64,000 nucleotides of DNA from Halichondria panicea (GCF_963675165.1 NC_087391.1:763001-827000), one strand, 5' to 3'; shown: positions 1-12,108, numbered from the stretch's first letter. Program-made: numbers and translations. Notes: generated by a model from the letters alone, not told the origin.

Positions 1-33
1 ACAGCAGCAGCTCAGAGAGACGGTACAGGTAGG

Positions 34-80
<47 letters not shown>

Positions 81-1057
81 TGTGTGTGTGGGTGTGTGTG
101 TGTGTATGTGTGTGTGTGGTAGGTTTAACAACATTGGTCATACACTTTCTATTTTCTATTGAAAATCGCACCATCCACACTAATACAAACGGGAATATTG
201 TCAATAGATATTCTATAAGAACTACACAGTGATACTAGGTTCAATGCTGGTACCTATCCTGGCTTCCCTGTCACAGCAGACGGCCCTCCACGGGTCCTCC
301 CCACTCTCACACTTGAAGAACTCTGTCTCCACCGCCTCGTTCCATATTGCTGCACTTTGACCTGTAACCACACCCACTGATGCAGCCCCACACGCCACCT
401 TGTACGCCCTCAGGTGATCCATAAAATCATTCATGAGTGTCTCTATGAAGAAGGCTAGGTAGTTAACCTAGCCGCGGCTACTTCTTGAATCACGTTTATG
501 GGCGAGTTCTAGGGCTTCTTGGGAACACACTGGGTCGGGGCTGACGTGGGTGTGATACCAGCTCTCGAAAAGGTCTTGTAGTCCGAGGGACAACAGCTGT
601 TAGGGTGTGTGGGTGGAGAGGATACTAGCTTTAGGTGTGTGTTTAGGGGAGGGGGTGGTTGTGTGTGTGGTGTGAGGTTGTGATCACCTTTTCTAGTTCT
701 TCATCAATGCTCCTCACTCCAGTGAGTTGACTGTTGAACTGGAGGGGGCGTGGCTCAACGGAGGGTGCCAACACCTGGGGAGGTAGCAAACAATGAGACA
801 ATGACAGCAGCGAGGATTGACGAGGTTACCTTGTGACAGCCGACTTGTGTCCATTGAGGACTGCTCTCTGTCCACACTTTCCTCACATGACGGGCCTGCT
901 GCCAACTGACATACAGTGCAACAGAGAGGAACCTGAAGTCAAACAGTTGTACTGACTGTATAGACTAGTGTAGTATATAGTGTGTGTGCATGGTGATGCA
1001 TTCTTACCCTAGAATGAAGGACAAGACACAGAGAACCAGGAGTAGGCCACCATCCAT
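1..1057 (-). CDS. PXA-domain sorting nexin (SNX13/14/19/25 family), 5' part
   Basis: Six exons run leftward off the window: 1057-1008, 905-830, 774-688, 596-482, 442-254 and 33-1, with matching phases. The product starts with a hydrophobic segment (MDGGLLLVLCVLSFILG) followed by basic residues, as expected for a membrane anchor. It continues with FNSQLTG...IDEELEKLL and LFESWY, then HLRAYK and AYLYRLSELLL, a pattern like the start and middle of the PXA domain of membrane-anchored sorting nexins. Such proteins sit at endoplasmic reticulum, endosome or lipid-droplet contacts and carry PXA, RGS, PX and nexin C-terminal domains; the later domains lie outside the window. The start is the ATG just before the hydrophobic run. 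Family assignment is from remembered similarity, and which paralogue is uncertain. It is divergent from the kinase gene. Confidence 0.55.
34..118. repeat. TG/CA microsatellite
   Basis: A nearly pure TG repeat with a few interruptions. It lies in the last visible intron of the sorting nexin gene, next to the acceptor of the exon at 33-1. Confidence 0.95.
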
Positions 1058-1193
1058 TGTATCATGTCAGGAGTGCATGAACATGCCATATGCCAAGTCA
1101 GCAGAGTATGACATGCATGTGACATAATGACATTCATTGCATTGTCAATTAACATCACTTGTAAATCACATGTAATTAGTACATACGATAAAC
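1058..1193. promoter_or_regulatory. Divergent promoter region, sorting nexin / ankyrin-kinase gene
   Basis: The two ATG codons of opposite genes are only 136 bp apart, so this interval must hold both 5' ends or be crossed by undetected leader introns. No clear TATA box is visible. Inferred from gene arrangement only. Confidence 0.45.
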
Positions 1194-4100
1194 ATGGCAG
1201 AATTAGAACCAGGTCCTCTGCATCTTGCTTGTAAGAATGGTCACTATCAGACTGTGGAAACTCTCCTGAACCATGGATACAATGTGAATGGAACAGATGA
1301 TGATGGATTCACCCCTCTCATGTTGGCATGCGAATATGGCCACACTGACATTGCGATACTGCTGCTGAGTAGAGGAGCACAAGTAAACATGCAAGATAAT
1401 CATGGGTGGTCTGCTCTGATGATAGCAAGTCACAATGGGCATAGCGATGTCGTTAAAGTATTGATAGAAAAAGGAGCACAAGTGAACATGCAAACGAATG
1501 ATGGGCGGTCTGCTCTGATGATAGCAAGTCAACATGGACATAGCGATGTCGTCAAAGTATTGATAGAAAAAGGAGCACAAGTAAACATGCAAGATAATGA
1601 TGGGCGGTCTGCTCTGATGATAGCAAGTCAATATGGGCATAGCGATGTCGTTAAGGTATTGATAGAAAAAGGAGCACAAGTGAACATGCAAGATAATGAT
1701 GGGCGGTCTGCTCTGATGATAGCAAGTCAATATGGGCATAGCGATGTCGTTAAGGTATTGATAGAAAAAGGAGCAGAAGTGAACATGCAACATAATAATG
1801 GATGGTCTGCTCTGATGATAGCAAGTCAAACTGGACATAGCGATGTCGTTAAAATATTGATAGAAAAAGGAGCACAAGTGAACATGCAAACGAATGATGG
1901 GCGGTCTGCTCTGATGATAGCAAGTCAATATGGGCATAGCGATGTCGTTAAGGTATTGATAGAAAAAGGAGCAGAAGTGAATATGCAACATAATAATGGA
2001 TGGTCTGCTCTGATGATAGCAAGTCAAACTGGACATAGCGATGTCGTTAAAATATTGATAGAAAAAGGAGCACAAGTGAACATGCAAACGAATGATGGGC
2101 GGTCTGCTCTGATGCTAGCGTGTTATAATGGACATAGCGATGTCGTTAAGGTATTGATAGAAAAAGGAGCAGAAGTGAACATGCAACATAATAATGGATG
2201 GTCTGCTCTGATGATAGCAAGTCAAAATGGACATAGCGATGTCGTTAAAGTATTGATAGAAAAAGGAGCACAAGTAAACATGCAAAATAATAATGGGTTC
2301 TCTGCTCTGATGATAGCAAGTCAAAATGGACATAGCGATGTCGTCAAGGTATTCATAGAAAAAGGAGCACAAGTAAACATGCAAGATAATGATGGATGGT
2401 CTGCTCTGATGCTAGCGTGTTATAATGGGAGAAAGGAAGTAGCTCAGATACTGCTTGACCATCACGCTGATAAAAATATTCGAGATAGAAATGGTAAAAA
2501 TGCTCTTAGTTTGGCAAGTGAAGCAGGGTGCACTGAAATGGTTGAGTTGTTACTACCCTACGAGCACAGAGACACTACCTCAAGCAGTACATCCACAGAA
2601 GAACCTCCAGCGAAGCGGGTAAAGATTAAAAAAGGTGATTTATTATTATAGCACTTGTATTATAGATTGAAAAAGGTGAGTGTATTTTCTATAGATATCT
2701 CTGTTGATTTATAGTATAGCCACAATCATTGTTACTGACTAATGCTTTTTTTTAGGAGAAGACGATATTTCACTGTCTAAAGAGGTAGAAGCAGTCACTA
2801 ACACGGATGCACTTCCCACACAAGATGTGCAGATAACTGCATCTCCATCCAAACAAGTCAACAATCACATTAAACTAAGTGAACACTAATGCAACCATTA
2901 TTATGCATACAAGCACTTATGTTTCTATACAGAGTCTCCCGAGCTGTCTCTGAAGGTGTTGTCTATGGAACTGAAGACGGTGACTGACCCGATACAACTG
3001 GGCGTCTGCCTGGGAGTGAAACAGCATCACCTGGAGAAAATAAGGAAAAACAACCCTCAAGGTTTGTGTGTGAAGTGGTCAACTGTTTATCATCGTATTC
3101 ACATGTGTACTCACAGACATAAGACAGCAACAGTTCGACCTTTTCTCGTTTATTGCCAAGAACTACATGGTGCTGGGGATCACATGGGAGAGGATTGCTG
3201 ACGCTCTGGAGGAGTTGGTGGGCATGGGAGATTTGGCACAGGATGTCAGGAGCAAGTATAACATTGTCAAACCTCAAACAGTTACTGAAGGTATAGTAGT
3301 ATATTAGCCTCGTTCCCAGGCCGATCCGTCTCTAATTGAACGCTAGGCCTGGTATTGATTGTATCTGGGCGTGGTTGGAATTTGCTCAAACGAGCGAATT
3401 CCTAAGCGATTTTAGTGTTTATATTAGCAAGCTACAGCTAGCTACCTGTGACTCGACTATGGAGACTTCAGTTCTGGATTTCGATGGACAAGGGGAGCGC
3501 TGGTCCTACCAGGCTTGTAGTCCATCAAAAAATTGTAGCAACTGGTAGCAGAGAGACTTGCCATACCCGGTACCCTGTTGGGAACCACACAAACAATTCC
3601 CTTCCCTCAGACAGTAGCTTGAGGGTATAAGGCCTTCCAGAACTGAAGTGTCCATAGTCGAGTCACATGTAGCTAGCTAGCTAGCTTGCTATAAATAATT
3701 ATAAGGAATTTACTCGTTAAGCGAATTCCAACCACGCCCAGACACAATCAATACCAGGCCTAGGAGTCGACCAAAATGGTAAATATAATTACCTCATATG
3801 TACGATTCCTGTTATGTTACAGGGGCTGTAGTGTCATAATTATAATAAGGAATGCTGTATTAATGATGTCCAGGTGTACTTGAGTTCAAGCTTACAGTCT
3901 ACGATAATTTTAGTGCTCTAGTATTAATGTCTGCAGGACTGTGCAATGCTGGACATATGAATTGTACGGCTGATTGATCTTGAACACTAATCAATATTCT
4001 GCTTCTACAGGACTACCCGCCAATCGAGTCACTCTCCAAGAACTAGTGAGGAGACACAGTCTGACTGACGAGCAACTCAACAGTGAAATAGTGGGGTCTG

Positions 4101-5273
4101 ATATTCCCTACGTGGCCAAATATTTTGATGGGGTGATAATCTATTCGAGTGCAATGGGACTGACTCCTTCTGAACTAGCCGATGTGAAGGATTTGTCCTA
4201 TAGGAAAGGAATTCAAGTAGCCATGACTGAATGCTTGATTCTCTGGAAAAGACACGATCCTGTTACAGCAACTCACAAAGCTCTACTGGAGCTGTTACTG
4301 AAATTAAGAAAAGAGGAAATAGCTGATCAAATCTGTCAGCACTTGACTAAATGTGAGTATACAATCATACATGTAAAAATGTACACAATTCTATATGTTA
4401 TATTATGTTTTTACAGGTAAACTATCTTCATCTACTGCAGTAGCTAACAAGGAGCGTATATCGGAAGGCTTGTTCATTTTCAGAAATAAGCCCATTGGAA
4501 GTGGTGCATTTGGTACAGTATTCAGAGGTGAACTGGATGGTGGTTGTTGTGCAGTTAAGGTCCTTCGCTTAGTTGCTGATGAAATTCAATTACAGTTGCC
4601 AACAGCAAGTCTTGCCTCAACAGATTCTGTTGAGAGGTTTCGTAAAGAATGTGAATTCTTTGAGTCATTTCAACACCCCAACATTGTCCGTCACCTAGCA
4701 ACTAAGGAATATCCCAAGACGAACCACCTCGTCCTTGCTCTAGAACTGATGGACTGCAACCTGCGACAATACTTCATTCCTCAGGCTGACAAAGAACCCA
4801 TCAAGCTCTCACTAGCTATCCAGACCAGCCTCTGTCATGACATAGCCTCGGCACTCGAGTACATCCACTCACGAGGGGTGGTACACAGGGACCTCTGTGG
4901 AGAGAACATTCTGCTGTCCTGTGGAGGGGAAACCCCCGTTGCTAAAGTGTGCGATTTCGGAATGTCTAAAATCACCAAGAATGATACTCAAAGTGTATCA
5001 CTGCAAGCATTCGCTCACAAAGGATACATGCCACCAGAAGCTACTGACATGGAGTCATCATCCTATAACTCGAAATTTGACATCTTCTCATTTGGTGCTC
5101 TAATGGTTCAAATTGTTCGCCATCTTCCCACCATTAAAGACGGAAAATATCGTAAATATGAATTGAAACTGATCGAAGATGCTCACCCCATCAAGGAACT
5201 TATAATAGATTGTTTAAATGAGAACAGAGACGATCGACCATTAGCTGCTCAGCTAAAGAGGAGACTGGTATAG
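1194..5273 (+). CDS. Ankyrin repeat / death-like domain / protein kinase fusion
   Basis: Six exons (1194-2634, 2756-2878, 2933-3061, 3117-3290, 4011-4352, 4417-5273) join in phase to about 1021 residues. Order: 14 ankyrin repeats (residues about 5-455), a spacer, a helical death-like region (begins SLKVLSMELKTV), a second helical death-like region (TLQELVRRHSL onward), then a kinase domain. The kinase has a glycine loop (IGSGAFGTV), VAIK-like lysine (CAVKVL), HRDLCGEN catalytic loop and DFG, so it should be active; the loop resembles tyrosine-kinase-like enzymes. No signal peptide or membrane segment is seen, so it is probably cytoplasmic. The architecture suggests an innate-immune or cell-death signalling kinase, distantly like RIPK4 or ANKK1 but with the kinase last. 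The function is inferred; the domains are read directly, and the death-fold call is the weakest part. Confidence 0.8.
1393..2416 (+). repeat. 99-bp tandem repeats encoding ankyrin repeats 3-12
   Basis: Ten or so in-frame copies of a 33-codon unit (GWSALMIAS...HSDVVKVLIEKGAQVNMQ) are almost identical in DNA, while the two first and two last ankyrin repeats have diverged. This points to recent expansion or homogenisation of the centre. It also creates a long antisense open frame that is not a gene. Confidence 0.95.
3343..3764. repeat. Fold-back element in intron 4 of the kinase gene
   Basis: Arms of roughly 120-140 bp at 3343-3485 and 3640-3764 are inverted copies of each other (outer end CTAGGCCTGGTATTGATTG, then CTGGGCGTGGTTGGAATT). 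The short centre is not repeated. It is probably a non-autonomous DNA element of fold-back type; no coding capacity is seen. Confidence 0.8.
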
Positions 5274-5635
5274 TGTTATGACTGTCATTGTGTCTATGGA
5301 CTAATGATTATTTTAGTCATGCTATTTATTTTTACGATGAATATTCTACTTTTCGTTGATTCACAATGTACATGCATGCATGTGTGTAGTGCATCATTTG
5401 TGGGAGAAGGTGAAGATCAAATTACCTTTACAGCCCTTACAGTGATCATAGCTAGAACAGATGTCATCTCGCCAATGGCTATGATAAGTCTAACCCACAC
5501 ATCCAGTATACCTTGTATGGTAACCTCAACAATTAGTAACCATGATAATTAAGGTGACCTCAAGGGAACACAACACAATGACACCAAAAAGACAAAGATA
5601 GAAACTAAGTGTAACACAAGTCCAAGAGTCTCTAG
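5274..5635. other. Convergent 3' gap between kinase gene and PARP1
   Basis: A 362-bp interval between two stop codons facing each other. It must hold both 3' untranslated ends. I see no gene or repeat in it. Confidence 0.6.
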
Positions 5636-8600
5636 CTACCACTTGTACTTGAAGTTCATTTTGAGCAGGTACTTGATTCTTATCTGACTCACATCATACA
5701 CAATGAACCTGAAGTAGAGTCAAGGTCCAACAAACGAAACTGTTCACAAAACATACACATCCAATGCACAATGCAATCACTGGATCAGCACTAAGTGCAG
5801 AGTGTAACAATTAAAGCACAATATACAATATACTCAATCAGAGGAGGTACGACACGCGTGCCTTGATTACACTAATTGCCTCTGCAATATCGTTGAGTGT
5901 GGGCGTATAATCGAGGCATAATTACGCCCACGCTCAACGTTATTGCAGAAGCAATTAGTCTAATCGAGGCACGCATGTCCTACCTCCTCTGCAATATACT
6001 AGTACAATACGCAATACCAGGAATGTCCATTATACAGTGAAAACAATCTGGAGTTTATACACAATGCACACGCAAGTACTCTCACTGTATAACAACACAC
6101 ACACACTCACACACACACACACACACAACACATACACACACACACACACACCCACACCCACACACCCACCCACCCACACCCACCCACACACACCCACCCA
6201 CACACAGAGAGACAATGAATAGGATACTCATTATACAGTAGTGAGGTATTGTCGACGGCTGTGGAGGAGCCCTTGCCCATGGGGATGACCACACCCTCCT
6301 CAGTGGTCTTGTGGCCGTCAGTAGTGGGGGCGGTCCGACCCAGACCCTTGGTACTGTGCTTACCAGCTGGCAGCTTGTCTACATACTTGGAGTGGGTCAG
6401 CTCATACCTGCACACACAGTAAAATAATATACTCATGCATTTCAGCAGCGTACACTTAATAGGTTACAATATATGGTTTTCTGGAGTATAGCCTGCAAAT
6501 TATGTATGTATCACCTAGAATATGCAGGACCAGCAGATAACACACAAAACCCAGCACAACAATACAGATCAAAGCAGCTAGGCTCAGGGTCCCAAAGACA
6601 ACAAAGGGTTACACAACACTCTATGGGCTGCCAATAATTATCAAGATCTAATCAAGATTTCTAAAGAAAACCATGGATAATCATCAGGTGCACAGTGTTC
6701 AATTGCAATGAGTATTGTATATTGGGAGACAGTAAAGAAATTAAAATTACTCTCTTTATTTCCATAACCCTCACCCACTAAAGCACAACCCTCACACGTC
6801 AACACTACTCACATGTCTCCGAGGGCAACCTCACAGAGGAGCATGAGTCCCTCGTTGTCAGAGCGAGAGGTGCTACAGTAATTGGCACTCTTGGAGACCA
6901 TGTCTGCAAAATACACCCCCTTCCCAAACATGTAGCCAGTCACAGGCGCCTCTGGTGGAGCTATTCGAAGACCCTGGGACAAATATCATGAGAGATATTA
7001 GAAGCCATCACAGTGAAGAGTATACTGTGGATGCAAACACACAACATACCTGGGATAGTATTCCCACAAAGTTGGTCTTCCTGGAGCCGTGCCAGAGTAG
7101 CTGTCTGTTATGCAGCTTTGAGAATAGTTTGTATTTCTTCCCCTCCCCTTCTCTGTCCACTTTGAACACCTCCAGCACCTCCAGTGAGTACTGAGAGTGG
7201 GTGACAGCGTGAGTGTTGGACACATACTCCTGCAGCATTGAGAACTCATCAGAGCCCTTGGGCAGCACCTGTGTGTGTGTGTGTGTGTGGGGGGGGGGGG
7301 AGGTAACATTGTTATTACAACCACAGGTGCAGGATATGAATATTATATATTCATGTTACTGAACAACATGTCTATGTTTATGCCTTGTTGACAAATAGAA
7401 ACATAGATTCTGTGACATGATAAGGTACAGTACACAGAGATTACAATCAATGCAGAGATGGTCCGACAGGCGTGGTGCAGCTCAAGCTGATTAATTATCC
7501 GCCCACATCGTATGTTTTTGCTGAGTGTAATCAAAAGCTAATTGCTTGAGCTGCACCGCGCCTGTCGGACCACCTCTGCAATCAATGAATGTATACATAC
7601 TCACATCCATCTTGGTCTTGAGCTGCTCATAATGCAGGTCCAGTGGGTCCTTCCCTCCACTCACACCATCCTCCTGTTTCAGTAGCGAGTAGGCCACCTC
7701 AATCTCCAGTAGATTATCCAACATTTGTGTCTTTATCTTTATAACCTCCTCTGAGTTCAGTGGGGGTGGTTTTGTCATGCCAAAGTCATGTGGTACTAGA
7801 GTGTAGAATCTGTTAGTACAGTCGAGGATTTTGCTCGGATTCTGAGTCCCAACTATCTCTCGTTGTAGCTCAGAAAGGACAGAATATGCACTCTCTATCT
7901 GTCGCCGTGACAACTTGCCCAAAGGCATCTTCTTCATATCAATCTGTGGCAAACAGAGTTTACAGAATTGCAGTTCATATAAAACTAGCTTGTAATAGGA
8001 CAATCCCTAGCTAAGACATGGCTTGTGCATGTACCTATACGAGATCTTGTATGGGGAAATCAAGGGCTAGTTTATACTCTTTTAAGACCCACCTCAAACT
8101 CGAGCATAGCTTTCTTCATGCTCTCCACATCAAATATCATTCGAATGAGATCTTGTATCTCAGGGGCCAGTGTGGACTTTGAACCAGGAGCAATTCCAAG
8201 CTGTTGCCCAGTGTCCTCATCACCACCATAGTCTATCTCCAGGGGGTAGAACTTGCTAGGCCTCTTAACAAAGCTCTCTTTACTGGTGCCCCATGAATTG
8301 CCTGTCTTGTCTTGGTAGAGGAGCTCAAAGTGCTTCTTGGCAGCAGGTTTGGAGGCTCCAAAACTCTGTGAAGGATAAACAACAGTTATTTTCTAGTTTT
8401 CCATCGAGAAACAAATTTGCAGTAAGTATGCTGCCCTAAACCTTAAGGTTAGGGTATTGTGATCACTCATGAATATTCATGAGTTTAATTCTGTCAGCTT
8501 TTTCTCTCTTGCAGGTTCAAAGAAGTCTGCTGTACTTATATTGTATGATTATCAACTCTATTGCTATTGTTTTGTGTAAGAATGCCATAATTATGAAGAT

Positions 8601-11600
8601 GTATGAATGAGAAAAGTGGGCATCAAAACCGCAAGTATATAGACTATTTTTTGCATCAATTTATAAGAGCAGTAAGTACTTTCAGCAATCTTTATTGGTA
8701 TCTATATGTAGCTAAGTACCTTCCAGAGGGCTGGACGAAGAGATATTCGTTGTAAAACTTCATACGGGCGAGTAAAAGCTAAGAGTAGACGGTAAGTATC
8801 TAAAAATACGCTTGATCTTCCGATAAACAGGAGGCTAGCTCCAACCGGATTGACTTTTTTTAAATTTCTCTTCATCTGGCCCTGCCCCTACCTTTCTTTA
8901 ATTGGATAGAGCCCTCAGTTGAAGATTCCCGGGTTTATCGATGCTAAAAATTGACGCAAGAAAACTCCAGTACAACTTGTCTGATGCTACACTAAAAACA
9001 TAGCGATAATGATATTCATACTCCATAAATATCGCGGGGGCGAAACACAATACCCTAACCTTAAACAAAGTATTGCTTACCGTATAGCGGGTAATGTTCG
9101 TGGGGTAAAAATTCATTATTTTCGCTGACATCCACGAAATTTTAATGTAGTCGTGGAATGCAGTGCAGGCAACAAGACTAAACAAAATTTGTACTCACGA
9201 AAACCACCGTTTTCCAGATCAACGAATTTACCCCACGAAAATTACCCGCTATACGGTATACTGAATCTTTCTTCCCCCTCCCTCCCCTCTCAGTGGTTTA
9301 GCTGACCTCTGTCTTTGAGCCTCCTATGGTGGTCCCCACACGACCCCACGATCTGAACACATAGTAGTTCTTGCTGGAGTCTCCTTCGAGCAGCTGCAGC
9401 TTGTAGTACGAGTTAGTGCCTCTTATGACATCGACCAATCCAAGTACAGCATTCCAGACCACACCCCTCTCCTCCAGTACGTGGTGTGACCCCTCCAGCT
9501 CTGAATCAGGGTCCACTGCAGCACCACCCTTTACCATCACCTTGACCTTGCTCGGACCTGGGTGGAGGGAGGGGTGTGTCTACAGGCACATATATATACA
9601 GTCTTACAGAGCTTAGAGAGAGGTTGTTCAGATGATGTGTTAAATAAAATCAGAAGTCAATAATATATTAATGGCTTTTCCCGAAAATGGGGAATTACGG
9701 CCGATTCTGAATTTGAGATTTGAGCATACCATCTGAACGGGTTCCTTCTAAGCTTTCAAAAAAGCATAAAATCGTTGAATTTGGACCATCAGAATTCTAG
9801 TTACAGAGCCAGCCGTCTATTATCTAAATCATACTATCAATACGTTTCTTATCCCACCACTCACCTTGTGACTTGAATGACTTTCCCCCGTCAGTGTACT
9901 CTGATGAAGGGAGGGAGTGTCTCGGTGCCCCCCAGTCGCTGATTGTATGTGAGGGGATCTTGAGGAGGGCCGCTCCTTTACCCGCCTCTTCCAGATAGTC
10001 CTCACTCACCACTGGAACATCACTGTCTTCCACTTCCACCATTCGAGAGCTCATTTTTTCTAACTCAGCTACAAGTATGAGGAGGTATTTATCTAAGAGC
10101 TTCTACATTATTTTACAAGTACATGTATTTACCGAAAAAATGCACAAATTTGGAATTTTTGATATTCAATTTGTCATACTGACCTTCGCTACTAATACAG
10201 ATGGTGGTGTTGTCTGTAACCTTGGAGACGACCCTCCCTCCGAGACTTTCAATGAGCTGAGTCAGCTTCGGCTTACTTTGACTCAGACGACCAATAATTA
10301 TCACCGTGAAACCTTTCAGAGGAACTTCAACTGTCTTCCTGTGTGTGGTGTGATGTGTGTGTGTGGTGTGGTGTGTGTTGTGATGTGTGTGTGGTGTGTG
10401 TGTGGTGTGTGCAGTACATTACGAGCAGCTTACTTGCTATCAGACGGCTGTGATGGACCGGGGCCATCAGTAGTATCCATGGAAGCATCCATGGTAAAGG
10501 ACTGTGACTGTGATGGAGTAGAGTCCTTACTAAAGACCCTCTTACGCGCCTTGTATTTGTACTTAGACCTGCAAAAAAAGCCAGAAAACTAAAAACAATG
10601 CTTTCTAAACACAGCAAAATACTCACAAAAATGGTATCTCTTTGAGGCTCTCAGGAATGATCCATTTTGTGCGAGATGGGTCATCCGTGGTGTTGATGCA
10701 TTTGGTCCATGCTGACATGTTCCCTGTGCACTGGTAGGTGTGGCTACGGGCCACCAACTGACCACTCTCACACACTGAGCACGGCTGGAGCGCACCGAAC
10801 ACCATACCACTAGCACAACGATCCAACAGCTGAAAGAAATGGCGATAGAAGTAATAATGATTATTTAGAAGAAAGGGGGGGAAAGAGGACAGTGGGAAAG
10901 AAAATTAATGGGGGAAAAGTGGGTAATAATGCATTACATTTTAGTCCATAGCCAAGTTTAGATTTTTTAGCCTTACATTGCTCTCCCCTACAGGAACCTT
11001 CTGGTTGTTATCCTCGAGCATGAGTTGGAGGTCTGTCTTCCCAAGCTGCTCCTTGAGCTGGTCTCTCACCTTCCAAATCATCTCACTTTGAACCTGGATA
11101 CACAAACCATACAACAATAAACACATTGGCATGTTATAACAAACAACCACAGTAGTTCGCAGCATATATCTTCACCTTTAGTGCCTTTTCATCTTGCAGC
11201 TCCTCCTTTGTCTTCTTGACAGGTGGTGGCTGAGCATCCTCCAACTTCCGCTTCTTCCTATAATTATATGCAGAATTCTTGAGGTACTAGTTAGAGAGAG
11301 AGGGCTACTAAGATGCAGATATGTATATTTTTGTATTGCCTATCGTTCAATCAACATTAGACTGTCCCTCACCCTTTCCCTTTGGTTGCAGAATTTGGTT
11401 TCAGTTTCAATAACAGTTCATCTTTATCCTCCTTCTTGAGTTTGGTGAACCCTGAGAGCTCGTCCGCTGCCACACCTACTGCGTCCAGATCATCCAGATT
11501 GTCAGAGAAACAATCGACATGGTGCCATGCTGGAATGAGACCTCCAAACTTTTTCTGGTCCGCATCTGGCTGTATCATCTTAGCAATTCTGATCTCATCC

Positions 11601-12108
11601 TAAGTAAAACAAAAGGAGCAGTTTGCTCAATCACAATCAGGAACAAGTCACTAACAAAACATGGACAATTATAATTCTGTTCTACCTTAGCGATCTGGGA
11701 GTTACAGCTCTTGCAATTGCTTCTCCCAGACTTTGCATACTCCACTTGTAGGTCGCTACGAGTTGTCTTTCGTTTCGCTGCTTTCCCCTTCCCCTTCCCT
11801 TTATCAGAGGGGGCGGCACCATCGGGGACATCCATCGCTGCCCCTGAAATCTTCTTCTTAATCTTCTCTTGATCGTCCCATCGCAGGGAGCTGAAACCAG
11901 ACACTTCGTTGACTGACTTCATGGTCGCATTCTTGAAAAAGCATCCAAAGTGGTACCAGTTGGTCTGTTTGCCATCAAAGAACGCGCTCTGTACCAGCTT
12001 AGCCAGCCTCAGTGAGTCCTTGGAGATATTTCCACGACATTGCTTGCAACCTGCCCTCCCTGATTTGGCATACTCGGCCCTGAAGGGACGCTCTTCCTCC
12101 TCAGCCAT
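5636..12108 (-). CDS. PARP1: Poly(ADP-ribose) polymerase 1
   Basis: Fifteen exons: 12108-11686, 11599-11373, 11257-11176, 11093-10977, 10829-10627, 10568-10434, 10338-10184, 10068-9865, 9557-9307, 8365-8093, 7943-7605, 7268-7050, 6973-6813, 6407-6228, 5708-5636. They sum to 1013 residues; human PARP1 has 1014. In order: two PARP-type zinc fingers ([26 protein letters not shown]), a basic KKRK stretch likely for nuclear import, the PADR1/zinc-3 domain, BRCT, WGR, the helical regulatory domain and the ADP-ribosyl transferase domain ([21 protein letters not shown]). The catalytic His, Tyr and Glu are all present. It detects DNA breaks and uses NAD+ to build poly(ADP-ribose) on itself, histones and repair factors in the nucleus. 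The last intron splits the catalytic Glu codon (GA|G). Confidence 0.97.
5839..5991. mobile_element. Palindromic MITE, CAGAG-ended family, copy 1
   Basis: A 153-bp near-palindrome beginning CAGAGGAGGTACGACACG and ending with its complement. It lies in the last intron of PARP1. CAATATACT follows it, and the same nine bases lie 4 bp before its start, consistent with a slightly disturbed target duplication. Same family as 39838-39990. Confidence 0.85.
6094..6208. repeat. CA-rich microsatellite in PARP1 last intron
   Basis: CA repeats grading into CCCA/CACC repeats, about 115 bp, just downstream of the donor of PARP1 exon 14 on the minus strand. Several open frames called here are only repeat translations. 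Confidence 0.95.
7453..7578. mobile_element. Palindromic MITE, CAGAG-ended family, subfamily 2
   Basis: A 126-bp element in PARP1 intron 11 with arms of about 36 bp, ends CAGAG...CTCTG, and a perfect 9-bp flanking duplication CAATCAATG (7444-7452 and 7579-7587). The first 22 bases differ only slightly from the copy at 5839. A 9-bp target site fits Mutator-like or Merlin-like transposition. Confidence 0.85.
8443..9064. mobile_element. TTAA-flanked non-autonomous DNA element
   Basis: TTAA plus GGTTAGGGTATTGTG at the left is matched by CACAATACCCTAACC plus TTAA at the right. The span is 622 bp inside PARP1 intron 9. TTAA target sites are typical of piggyBac and Kolobok elements. No transposase frame is visible. 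Confidence 0.65.
9078..9258. mobile_element. TA-flanked MITE (ACCGTATA-ended)
   Basis: A 181-bp element with inverted ends of about 35 bp (TACCGTATAGCGGGTAAT and complement) bordered by TA, in PARP1 intron 9 directly beside the TTAA element. TA flanks suggest a Tc1/mariner-type source. Confidence 0.75.
9606..9830. repeat. Dispersed fold-back repeat, copy 1
   Basis: Contains GCTTAGAGAGAGG...TTCAGATGATGTG and, inverted, CATCTGAACGGG...TTCTAAGC. A related copy lies at 40598-40818 in ICE1. It is intronic in PARP1 (intron 8). Boundaries are approximate. Confidence 0.6.

Noticed and set aside
38-232. Cys/Val-rich frames at TG/CA repeats (also near 6030-6436, 10327-10592 and 13339-13548)
   Set aside because: Dinucleotide repeat artefacts inside introns.
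829-905. Alternative frame AGPSCEESVDREQSS for exon 2 of the sorting nexin
   Set aside because: The phase from exon 1 and into exon 3 fits only the frame GWQQARHVRKVW...; the alternative requires poorer splice sites.
1203-2384. Long antisense open frames (294 and 89 residues) opposite the ankyrin repeats
   Set aside because: They exist only because a stop-free 99-bp unit is repeated; the sense strand is a clear ankyrin protein.
6082-6228. PARP1 ending in the Cys/Gly/Val-rich frame after SLLYNEY
   Set aside because: A donor (GA|GTATCC) precedes it, and a proper terminal exon encoding [16 protein letters not shown] is at 5708-5636, restoring the conserved PARP1 end.
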